Program-made: the position numbers and the translations under genes | Part shown: positions 36,345 through 45,259 of the stretch, piece after piece | Layout: each line of letters starts with the position of its first letter | Numbering within the stretch: position 1 is the first letter of the stretch | NCBI GenBank assembly: GCA_963782985.1 | Contig: CAWALU010000012.1 | Coordinates: forward strand, 434,001-498,000 | Length of the DNA: 64,000 nucleotides | Direction: 5' to 3' | Source: CAVSWT01 sp963782985 | GTDB lineage: Bacteria; Bacteroidota; Ignavibacteria; Ignavibacteriales; Ignavibacteriaceae | Notes under the pieces: generated by a model | What the model was told of the DNA's origin: nothing | Databases searched by the model: none | What the model saw: only the letters and a program-made list of their open reading frames with translations

Positions 36345-36766
36345 TTAAATAATATAATCCTATTCTTTTTTCTTCCTCTCAATCTTCCTCTAGAACCCAC
36401 TTTCCCCGAGGCTTCGCCTACCTGTCCGGTAGGCAGGATGGACAGGCTTAAACTTGAACTTAAACTCATCCATTTGACTTTGTTTTTTCTTTTGTGAATG
36501 TTTCCAACAGTATTTAAGATATTAACTGTTTATAGCGGGGTATAAGAGATGTCAGAAAAACACTATTCTAATCAGCTATCATTAAGCAAGCCGAACTTTA
36601 TCATTTCACTTTTTACCTATTCTCTTATTAAAAACTTCTTTGTCAAAAACCGTTTCTCTTAGGTTATTTTAAAATACGCTGCAATCAATTTCTGCTTATG
36701 CAGAAGTATGATTTTTTGGTTTAAGAATAATTTAAGTTAAGAGAAAAACATATATAGGGAGACAGC
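36345..36766. other. Intergenic region with a nested palindromic repeat
   Basis: This 422-bp gap lies between the DUF819 and lipoprotein genes. It contains the repeat at 36411-36447 and otherwise AT-rich sequence. No ORF above noise is seen. The lipoprotein ATG is preceded by GGGAG at about 36759. Confidence 0.4.
36411..36447. repeat. Nested palindromic, REP-like element
   Basis: CCTACC (36417-36422) pairs with GGTAGG (36428-36433), and CCTGTCC (36421-36427) can pair with GGACAGG (36440-36446). The two structures are alternatives, because the CC at 36421-36422 belongs to both. The element is much richer in G+C than its surroundings, which suggests a mobile or dispersed intergenic repeat rather than a terminator. 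There is no T run after it. Confidence 0.55.
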
Positions 36767-38095
36767 ATGTCAATAAAAATAAAAGTAATAGCTATTTGTC
36801 TATTTAGCTTTTTAAATTTTAGCTGCAACACAACAGAACCACCTCCGGTACAAAGCAATGGAAAAATAAATTTAACAATTGAAGATGTAAGCTGTACAGA
36901 AGCATGGATTAAAGTAACAGCAGAAAATCAACAGCTTCCGATAGAAATAAATATTTTAAGCACCGACCCTGATGGAAATTCCAAATCTCATATCTCAATA
37001 CTCACTACTCCAGACTCAACACTTTACATAGATTCCCTTCTGCCAAATAAAGCCTATAAATTTTCAAGTAAAAACTTCCAGGCATCCAGTAATCCAGCAT
37101 CCAGTATCAAGCTTACCACAATGGATACCACCAGCCACAATTTTACTTTTGAAACATTTACTTTTGGCGGAGAAGCAGGCAGCAGCAGTTTTTACGATGT
37201 GGCTATTGTAAATGAGAATTGTATTTACGCGGTGGGTGAAATTTACCTGAAAGACTCACTTGGTAATCCGGATCCTCAAGCATATAATCTAGCGAGATGG
37301 GACGGAAATAAGTGGGAGTTAAAGAAGATTCCATTTAATTATCAAGGAACTGATTTTTATGGACCAATTTACTCTGTATTTGCTTTTAATGAAAACGACA
37401 TTTGGCTGGGAATAGGTAGTATAATTCATTTTGACGGAAATGTATTTAAATCTATAACGATACCTATAAGTATATTCCCTTCACGTATCAACAAAATCTG
37501 GGGCAGCTCGAGCGAAGATTTATATATAGTAGGCAATAACGGCAGCATAGCACACTACCAAAACGGCATTTGGCAAGAGATAAAAAGCGGAACAAATTTG
37601 AATATAAATGATATTTATGGAGCCTTTAATAAAAAAACAAATGAATATGAAATTTTAGCGGTTGCTTCAAATGTATTAGAGAGCTTAGATAAAGAAATTA
37701 TTAAAATAAATAAAAATGGAACTACAAAATTACTAAGTAAAGAAGGAATTAATAGCACATTAAGTGGAATATGGTTTAAGCCCCACATAAAATATTATGC
37801 AGTTGGGGCTGGAATTCATTTTAAAGAAATGTTAAATAATCCAAAATGGGAAAGTTATTTACCAGGAGAAGTTAGCAGTTATTATTCCTACGGAATAAAA
37901 GCTAACGGATTAAATGATATTGCAGTTGCTGGAGGGGTAGGTGAAGTTCTTCATTTTAATGGAGATACATGGAAAAGCTATTTTAATGAAACAAATATTA
38001 ATGGAAATTACTTATCCCTAGATATTAAAAATAATATAATAGTTGTTGCAGGACAAGATGCTCCTAAGGCAGCGATTACAATTGGAAGAAGATAG
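36767..38095 (+). CDS. Lipoprotein, beta-propeller-like, function unknown
   Basis: A 442-residue protein. The N-terminal lipobox FLNFSC puts the lipid-bearing Cys at residue 20. Residues about 28-125 look like a fibronectin type III/Ig-like domain. The rest shows short repeats (IWGSSSEDLYIVGNNGSIAHY; DIWLGIGSIIHFDG; DIAVAGGVGEVLHFNG) typical of a beta-propeller. It should sit on the outer membrane or periplasmic face. I do not recognise a specific family. Codon use appears slightly different from neighbours, but this is a visual impression only. Confidence 0.75.
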   Translation: MSIKIKVIAICLFSFLNFSCNTTEPPPVQSNGKINLTIEDVSCTEAWIKVTAENQQLPIEINILSTDPDGNSKSHISILTTPDSTLYIDSLLPNKAYKFSSKNFQASSNPASSIKLTTMDTTSHNFTFETFTFGGEAGSSSFYDVAIVNENCIYAVGEIYLKDSLGNPDPQAYNLARWDGNKWELKKIPFNYQGTDFYGPIYSVFAFNENDIWLGIGSIIHFDGNVFKSITIPISIFPSRINKIWGSSSEDLYIVGNNGSIAHYQNGIWQEIKSGTNLNINDIYGAFNKKTNEYEILAVASNVLESLDKEIIKINKNGTTKLLSKEGINSTLSGIWFKPHIKYYAVGAGIHFKEMLNNPKWESYLPGEVSSYYSYGIKANGLNDIAVAGGVGEVLHFNGDTWKSYFNETNINGNYLSLDIKNNIIVVAGQDAPKAAITIGRR

Positions 38096-38482
38096 CCCGA
38101 TGAACCAAAAAGAAAGACCTCCACCTATTAAAAATTATCGCAGCGGTGCTGCAACACCGCTGCATAAAATGTAAACAATTTTTACACACCGCTAACATCA
38201 CTCAGTGATATATGGGTTTTTTGTTGCGAATCTAAAATTAACAATGAATAACTAAAATAAAAGGGTGATAAAATGAGAAAAAGATGTCATCTTTAGGCTT
38301 CACAGCCTGCGTATCCTTCTTTGTTAGAAATGAATCTTCCGTTCAAACAAATCTTCAAATTTTTATTCTCTATGATATTAATCATCTTTAAACAAATAAG
38401 TAATTGTTTAAAAAAAATGTGCTTGCTTTACTAAACTATTGTTTTAATTTTAGTATCAATCACTGTAAAAAAAGAAAAAGCT
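38096..38482. repeat. Intergenic region with five consecutive short hairpins
   Basis: Inverted repeats occur in series. GCAGCGGTG/CACCGCTGC is at 38140-38163 (9-bp stem, 6-nt loop). TGTAAA/TTTACA is at 38170-38186, ATCACT/AGTGAT at 38197-38209, AAAGAT/ATCTTT at 38280-38294 and AGGCT/AGCCT at 38295-38308. The first could end the lipoprotein transcript but has no clean T run. The series is not explained by a coding frame. It may be a structured RNA, a palindromic mobile element or a remnant of one. Confidence 0.45.
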
Positions 38483-39584
38483 ATGCTGGGAATAAGATTC
38501 ACAAAATATACTCCGGTCAGCGGAGGAAATAATGGAAAGTTTGACGACCTGTTAAAAATTTTTCTTCAGCTTTTAACAATAAGTTCGGGCGATGTTTCCG
38601 AAGCCTTAAATTGGCTTAATCAATTAGATCAAAAATATGGTTTAACAAGCGACCAATATGGCGTTGGTAATTTTATTGATGATTTAAAAGATAAAGGATA
38701 TCTGGAAGAAAATGAAAGTAATCAGACTTTTATTATAACTTCTAAAACTGAACAGTCAATTAGAAAACAATCTCTGGAAGAAATTTTCGGAAAGCTTAAA
38801 AGATCATCGCGCGGCAATCATCGCACGCCATTTTCAGGTCAAGGCGATGAAGCAACTTCTGAAAAAAGAGAATTCCACTTCGGCGATACGATGGATCAGA
38901 TTGACATGACCGATTCAATAAAGAATGCACAAATAAATCATGGCATTGATGACTTTAAATTAACAGAGAATGATCTTGAGGTTGACGAGCGAGATTTTAA
39001 AGCGCTTACTTCCACCGTTTTGATGATAGATATTTCCCATTCAATGATTTTGTACGGCGAGGATAGAATTACTCCCGCTAAAAAAGTTGCAATGGCTTTG
39101 TCCGAATTAATCACCACAAAATATCCGAAAGATACTTTGGATATTATTGTCTTTGGAAATGATGCGCATCCAATTGAAATAAAAGATCTCCCCTATCTTC
39201 AAGTTGGACCTTATCATACAAATACTGTCGCGGGTTTAGAACTTTCGGTTGATATTTTGCGAAGAAGGAAAACTTCCAACAAACAAATTTTTATGATTAC
39301 CGACGGCAAGCCGACGTGCTTAAAAGAAGGCGCGCGTTATTACAAAAATAGTTTCGGCTTGGATAGAAAAATTATGAACAAGACTTTAGACCAGGCTGCC
39401 AAATGCAGAAAACTGAATATTTCAGTTACTACTTTTATGATTGCGCGCGATCCTTACTTGCAAAAGTTTGTACGCGAATTTACAAAGACAAATAACGGCA
39501 GAGCCTTTTACAGCAGCCTTAAACGGTCTGGGTGATTATATTTTTGAAGACTACATTAGAAACAGAAGAAAAAGATTAAAATAA
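38483..39584 (+). CDS. VWA domain protein (chelatase/MoxR-partner type), frameshift near the 3' end
   Basis: The MIDAS motif is MIDISHSM (DxSxS, about residue 187), with later TVAG and MITDGKPT elements, so a metal-dependent von Willebrand A fold is expected. The N-terminal part is helical with a charged linker. The raw frame stops at 39535 (SLKRSG). Removing one A from the run at 39521-39523 gives SLNGLGDYIFEDYIRNRRKR and a stop at 39584. It pairs with the AAA+ gene 22 bp downstream. Such VWA-AAA pairs act as chaperone or metal-insertion machines on unknown clients. Confidence 0.8.
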
Positions 39585-39606
39585 ATTTTATTGGAGTTTA
39601 TAATTA

Positions 39607-41113
39607 ATGGATTACAAAAACATTTCAACTTTCGGCGAACTAAAAAAAAGCGGATATAAAACCAGATCAATTAAACAGGAACTGCGTGATAATTTAATTT
39701 CTGCTTTACGACAAGGATGAAAATCCCTTTAACGGAATTTTAGGATATGAAGAAACCGTTATCCCTGATATTCAAACCGCAATACTTTCTCGGCATAATA
39801 TTATTTTACTTGGACTTCGCGGTCAGGCAAAAACTAAAATTGCCCGGCTCTTTATAAATTTGCTTGATGAATATATTCCTATTGTGGAAGGCTCGGAATT
39901 AAACGACGATCCTTTTTTACCTCTCTCAAGAAAAGCAAAAGATATTTTATTAGAGTTTGGAGATCAAACAAAAATTGAATGGCTTCACCGCTCTGAACGA
40001 TACGCGGAAAAATTAGCCACGCCGGATGTTTCCGTTGCAGATTTAATTGGCGACGTTGATCCGATAAAAGCGGCTTCATTAAAGCTTCCATATTCAGATG
40101 AACGGGTAATTCATTTTGGAATTATTCCCCGCTCTCACCGGTCTATTTTTGTTATAAATGAATTGCCTGATCTTCAAGCAAGAATTCAAGTTGCGCTGTT
40201 TAATATTCTTCAGGAAAATGATATTCAAATAAGAGGTTTTAAATTAAGGCTTCCTTTGGATATTCAATTTATTTTTACCGCCAACCCTGAAGATTATACA
40301 AACCGCGGCTCAATAGTAACGCCGCTAAAGGATAGAATTGACAGCCAAATTTTAACTCACTATCCTAAGTCGGCGGACATATCAAAATTAATTACACATC
40401 AAGAAGCTGTTTTAACAAATGAGCAAAAGGAAAAAATTAAAGTCAATGAATTGCTTAGAGATTTAGTTGAGCAAATAGCATTTGAAGCGAGAGAGAGCGA
40501 ATACATTGATCCTAAAAGCGGAGTCTCTGCGCGACTAACAATTTCAGCTTATGAAAATTTAATAAGCTCGGCAGAACGAAGATTAATTTTAAATAATGAA
40601 AAAGAAACGTCGTTAAGAATTTCAGATTTATATGGCGTCATTCCATCTATTACTGGTAAAATTGAATTGGTATATGAAGGCGAGCAGGAAGGTCCTTCAA
40701 AGGTCGCATTAATATTAATCAGCAAAGCAATAAAAAATATATTTGAAAAACATTTCCCTTCCCCTGAAAAATTAAAAAAGAATCAGGAAGCAAGCCCTTA
40801 TCAAAAAGTTACACAATGGTTCAGCAAAGGCAATACTGTTGACTTGCTAAATGTAAGCAGCGATAAAAAGTATGCGGAAGTTATGCATAAAGTTCCCGCG
40901 CTTCGAGAAATTGTTAAGCGCTATTTGCCAAATTTAAGCGGTAGTTCGGAACTTCTGTATATGGAATTTTTATTACACGGTTTGTCTGAGTTTTCTCTGC
41001 TCAGCAAATTTAAATTGGAACATGGAATTCAATTCAAAGATATGTTAAGCTCAATGTTCACTATGTCTGCCGATGATGAAGACGATTTACCCGATTCAGA
41101 TTTTTACAGATAA
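39607..41113 (+). CDS. MoxR/Mg-chelatase-type AAA+ ATPase, frameshift near the 5' end
   Basis: An ATG at 39607 begins MDYKNISTFGELKKSGYKTR, but that frame stops at 39718-39720. An extra base at about 39700-39718 puts the rest in another frame, reading NPFNGILGYEETVIP, LLGLRGQAKTKIARLF (Walker A-like), IFVINELPDL (Walker B position) and FIFTANPEDYTNRG (sensor I). An in-frame ATG at 39860 would miss Walker A, so the gene is almost certainly 39607-41113 with an indel. It probably works with the VWA protein upstream as an ATP-driven remodelling pair. No metal chelatase product or pathway is evident nearby. Confidence 0.8.
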
Positions 41114-41213
41114 ATTATATCGCAGTTATTTTTGTCATCATAATTGATTTAATTATATTTTGAAGTTTAAGAATTATATTTCAGTGAAAAACTTCTTTGT
41201 GTAATTAAATCAA

Positions 41214-42371
41214 ATGAGCAAAATAAAAAAGAAAATAATTATTATTGGTCCAGCTTATCCATACCGCGGCGGAAATTCCGTGTTCGTTTCCTACGTTTAT
41301 AATTCTTTAAAAGAATTTTTTGATGTAAAAATTTATAATTATAAGCTGCTCTACCCTTCTTTACTATTTCCAGGCACAACTCAGTTTGATAAAAGCTCCG
41401 TCCAAATGGTTAAAGCGCCGAGTGAAAGAATAGTGAATTCAATTAATCCCTTCAACTGGATTAAAACCGCTAAAAAAATTAATAATGAAAAAGCCGACTT
41501 AGTAGTGTTTGATTGGTGGCACCCTTTTTTTGGTTTATGTCATTTTACTATTTCTTTTCTAATTAAAAAAAATTATGGAAATAAAATTTTATTTATCACA
41601 GAGAATTTTGTGTCGCACGAAAATAACTTTTTTGATAAAATTCTAACAAAGATTGGTTTAACAAATGCTGCAAAGTTTTTAGCTCTTTCAAACGTTGTTG
41701 AAAAAGATTTAAAGGATTCAGGAATTCAAAAAAAAATTTATAAATCTTCTCTCCCTATTTATAAATTTACTGAAACAAAAAATGAAATTAATTTCAATCA
41801 TTTTAAAAAAGAAATTGGTTATGACGATAGTAATAAAATACTTTTATTTTTTGGTTACGTAAGAAAATATAAAGGATTGGATATACTTCTCGATGCTTTC
41901 CCGGAAATGTTAAAAAAATTCCCCGAACTACGCTTGTTAATTGTGGGAGAGTTTTATACCGACCCAAAAGTATATTTTAGCCAGGTTAAAAACCTAAAAA
42001 TTGAAAATGAAGTAAAAATTATTAATCAATTTATTCCGAATGAAGAAGTAGAAAAATATTATAGGATAAGTGATTTAGTTGCTCTTCCCTATCGAAGCGC
42101 TACTCAAAGCGCTGTGCTAACAATTGCCTATGGATTTTCAAAACCCGTGATTGTAACAAATGTGGGAGGGCTTGCAGAATTTGTAAAAAACAAAATAACC
42201 GGCTTAATAGTTGAACCGAACTCTTCTTCTTCGCTTGTGAAGGGTGTGGAAGAATTTTTTGGTTTAAATGAAAAAATAGATTTTGAAACGAATGTTAAAA
42301 ATTATATTTCTCAAAATGAATTTGAAAAATTGCCCGAACTTTTTTTAGAAATCTTAAACGATAGCAAATAA
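41214..42371 (+). CDS. Glycosyltransferase family 4-like protein
   Basis: A 385-residue GT-B protein with N-terminal GPAYPYRGGNSVFVSYV and the Glycos_transf_1 domain in the second half (ILLFFGYVRKYKGLDILLDA; the nucleotide-sugar site E-x7-E region at YRSATQSAVLTIAYGFSKPV). It lacks membrane helices. The acceptor is unknown, with cell-surface polysaccharide or glycolipid likely. It is a separate unit from the AAA+ gene (100-bp gap) and converges with glgP. Confidence 0.85.
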   Translation: MSKIKKKIIIIGPAYPYRGGNSVFVSYVYNSLKEFFDVKIYNYKLLYPSLLFPGTTQFDKSSVQMVKAPSERIVNSINPFNWIKTAKKINNEKADLVVFDWWHPFFGLCHFTISFLIKKNYGNKILFITENFVSHENNFFDKILTKIGLTNAAKFLALSNVVEKDLKDSGIQKKIYKSSLPIYKFTETKNEINFNHFKKEIGYDDSNKILLFFGYVRKYKGLDILLDAFPEMLKKFPELRLLIVGEFYTDPKVYFSQVKNLKIENEVKIINQFIPNEEVEKYYRISDLVALPYRSATQSAVLTIAYGFSKPVIVTNVGGLAEFVKNKITGLIVEPNSSSSLVKGVEEFFGLNEKIDFETNVKNYISQNEFEKLPELFLEILNDSK

Positions 42372-42515
42372 AAATTATTATTTATTTACCAATTGTTTAA
42401 GTGGTTTGGTATTAGCTCAGACAACAAAATAAAAATTATAAAATTTTATCTGCAATCGAAAGGTCAATTCAAAAAATAAATACAACTAAGAAATAAAGTT
42501 ATCAGCTGCAAACAT

Positions 42516-45086
42516 TTATAAGTCAGCCCAATAAATTACGCCCAGTTCAAATGGATTTATCATCAAAGGATGCTTGGGAAGAATTCTAATTGTATAACCT
42601 TGATGACCGCTTCTAACGCTATTAATTTTACCTGAGTACAAATAATTTGGATTTCCTTTTTTGGATTCCGTTTCCATTACAACAGTTGAAAATGTGTGCG
42701 GATCATTTATTTTATCAACCGGTCCAAAATAAATTTGAACTTCAACATCTTCAGGCTTTAATTCGCCAAGTCCCACCTCGGCGGTAATTTTGTAAGCCTC
42801 GCCAACTGTAACTTCTTCTCCATTTGAATTAGTATGAAGTTGAACAACGTTAACTGCTTCCCAATTTTGTTTTACATATTCTTTCCATTCAGAAAGTTTT
42901 TTAACTTTCTCCCATTTTTTATCTGAAAGTATTAATCTTTTATCGACGGAAGAAACGTAATATTTTTCAAAATATTCTTGAACCATTCTATGAGTGTTAA
43001 AAAACGGGCCGAGTTTTTTCATAGAATTTTTTACTTTAGTTACCCATGCGCGCGGCAAACCATCTTCGGTGCGCGAATAAAATAAGGGTATAATTAAATT
43101 TTCCAGCGTGTGATAAAATTGTCTTGCTTCAACTTCATCTTGATAATCGGGATCAGAATATTCTTCGCCGTTTCCAATTTTCCACCCAACTTCCGGATCA
43201 AATCCTTCGTCCCACCATCCATCAAGCACGCTAAAATTAAGCCCGCCATTAGCGATGATTTTCATTCCCGATGTGCCGCTTGCTTCTAATGGGCGTCGCG
43301 GATTGTTAAGCCAGATGTCGCATCCTTCAACTAAATAATGAGCGACATTCATATCGTAGTTTTCAATGAATACAATTTTACGCCTAAATTTTTCTTCTTT
43401 TGCAATTTGAAAAATTTCTTGGATTAACCTCTTACCTTCTTCATCTTTAGGATGAGCTTTACCGGCGATAATAAATTGAACAGGATGCAATTTGTCATTA
43501 ATTATATCAGAAAATCTTTCAATGTCTTTAAATATTAATGTGGCTCTTTTATAAGTTGCAAAACGCCGCGCAAAACCTATCGTTAAAGCGCTGGGGTCAA
43601 GCACCTCGGAAGCGGTTTCAATTTCTGATTGACTTCCGCCGCGTTCTTTAATTTGTTTGATTAATCTTCTTCGCGCAAAAGCAACTAATCTTTCGCGTCT
43701 GCGCTCATGCGTTCGCCATAATTCTTCATCGGGAATTTTATCAATTCGCTTCCATAATTCTTTTGACGCTGGATTGTTCGTCCAGTTTTCGCCTATGTAC
43801 TGCAAAAATAATTCTTCCATTTCTTTGGAAAGATGGGAACGTATATGAACGCCGTTGGTTACATACCCTATTGGTATTTCGTTAAACGGAATATTTTTGT
43901 ATCCCGAAACCCACATCTTTCTGGAGACCTCGCTGTGCAGCTTACTTACTCCGTTAATAAAACCTGCAGTATTCATAGCAAGATGCGCCATATTAAAAAC
44001 GTTCGATTCCCTATCTTTATAAATTGTTCCGAGCGAATAGAATTCTTGATCAGATATTTTTAATTCATTGCGGTAATAATGCCCCAAATACTTTTCAACC
44101 AGTTCATTAGAAAAGACATCAATACCGGCGGGAACAGGCGTGTGAGTTGTAAAGATATTTGAGTAGTAGCCCATCTCTTTTGCTTCATTAAAGCCCAGTC
44201 CATTATTAATGATATTGGTTCTGATACGTTCAAGCGAAAGAAAAGCTGAATGCCCTTCATTCATGTGACAAATCATCGGCTTAATATTCAGGGCGTGCAT
44301 AGCTCTTATACCGCCGATGCCCAAAATTATTTCCTGCTGAATTCTTGTTTCAACATTTCCGCCGTATAAAGCTTGAGTTATTTTTTTATCTGAATCAGAA
44401 TTTAATTCCACATTAGTATCAAGCAAGTATAAAGGAATTCTTCCCACGTTTACCTTCCACATTTGAAAATAAACTTCTCTCTCAGCCATTTGAACCGAAA
44501 GAGTAATCGGCTCGTCTTTATCATTTAAAACTTTTTTTAATGGAAGATTATCAAAATCATTAAGCTCATAACGTTCGTGCTGCCAGCCTTCAGAATTAAG
44601 GTATTGTTGGAAGTAGCCTTCTTTGTATAATAAACCAACTCCAATTAGCGGTATTCCCAGATCGCTGGAAGCTTTTAAATGATCGCCTGCTAACACCCCT
44701 AAGCCGCCGGAATAAGTTTGAAGCGATTCAGTCAAACCGAATTCCGCGGAGAAATAGACGATGTTAAAATTTTCAGGATAACTATAATTTTTTTGATACC
44801 ATGTTTTTTCAACTAAATAATTTTTTAGTTTGTTATACACTCTTTCCAAATGAGCGACAAATCCATCGTCGTGTGATATTTCTTCCAGCCTTTGCTGACT
44901 CATATAACCAAGCATCATAACCGGATTGTGATGAGATTCTTCCCAAAGCTCCCTATCTAATCTTCTAAATAGTTCTCGCGCATCAGCGTTCCAGCTCCAA
45001 TAAATATTATATGCTATCTCTCTTAAATTTTCTAAATTTTTCGGCAACGCAGGAACAACATGGTATGTTCCTAATAGTTTAATCAT
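42516..45086 (-). CDS. glgP: Alpha-glucan phosphorylase (GT35)
   Basis: An 856-residue protein of the TIGR02094-like phosphorylase group. The N-terminal DUF3417 region (LPKNLENLREIAYNIYWSWN) is followed by FSAEFGLTESLQTYSGGLGVLAGDH, CHMNEGHSAFLSLERI and the PLP-lysine region EASGTSGMKIIANGG. It cleaves storage alpha-1,4-glucan with phosphate to glucose 1-phosphate. It stands alone on the minus strand, opposite the glycosyltransferase gene. Length and motifs are intact. Confidence 0.92.
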   Translation of the reverse strand: MIKLLGTYHVVPALPKNLENLREIAYNIYWSWNADARELFRRLDRELWEESHHNPVMMLGYMSQQRLEEISHDDGFVAHLERVYNKLKNYLVEKTWYQKNYSYPENFNIVYFSAEFGLTESLQTYSGGLGVLAGDHLKASSDLGIPLIGVGLLYKEGYFQQYLNSEGWQHERYELNDFDNLPLKKVLNDKDEPITLSVQMAEREVYFQMWKVNVGRIPLYLLDTNVELNSDSDKKITQALYGGNVETRIQQEIILGIGGIRAMHALNIKPMICHMNEGHSAFLSLERIRTNIINNGLGFNEAKEMGYYSNIFTTHTPVPAGIDVFSNELVEKYLGHYYRNELKISDQEFYSLGTIYKDRESNVFNMAHLAMNTAGFINGVSKLHSEVSRKMWVSGYKNIPFNEIPIGYVTNGVHIRSHLSKEMEELFLQYIGENWTNNPASKELWKRIDKIPDEELWRTHERRRERLVAFARRRLIKQIKERGGSQSEIETASEVLDPSALTIGFARRFATYKRATLIFKDIERFSDIINDKLHPVQFIIAGKAHPKDEEGKRLIQEIFQIAKEEKFRRKIVFIENYDMNVAHYLVEGCDIWLNNPRRPLEASGTSGMKIIANGGLNFSVLDGWWDEGFDPEVGWKIGNGEEYSDPDYQDEVEARQFYHTLENLIIPLFYSRTEDGLPRAWVTKVKNSMKKLGPFFNTHRMVQEYFEKYYVSSVDKRLILSDKKWEKVKKLSEWKEYVKQNWEAVNVVQLHTNSNGEEVTVGEAYKITAEVGLGELKPEDVEVQIYFGPVDKINDPHTFSTVVMETESKKGNPNYLYSGKINSVRSGHQGYTIRILPKHPLMINPFELGVIYWADL

Positions 45087-45212
45087 TAGTTCTCCATTTT
45101 ATATAAAATAACTTTGTATAGTAAAATTGAAATCCATCTCTTAATATAAATAACGGCTTAACATGATGAAATAGTTTGAAGTAGATATTTATACAGTTTG
45201 GGTATTATCCAT

Positions 45213-45239
45213 AAAAAAAGCCGGAATTTATCCGGCTTT
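45213..45239 (-). terminator. Rho-independent terminator of the type IX cargo gene
   Basis: AAAGCCGGA (45217-45225) pairs with TCCGGCTTT (45231-45239) around a 5-nt loop. On the minus strand the stem is followed by seven T. It lies 21 bp beyond the stop at 45260. Confidence 0.85.
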
Positions 45240-45259
45240 ACTTAAATAAATAAGGTTAA

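Noticed and set aside
39860..41113. AAA+ gene starting at the ATG at 39860
   Set aside because: This start omits the Walker A motif, which is encoded just upstream in the same frame; the real start is at 39607 through a frameshift.
42372..42515. Weak AT-rich inverted repeat between the glycosyltransferase and glgP
   Set aside because: The arms are only A/T and unstable, so it is not supported as a terminator.
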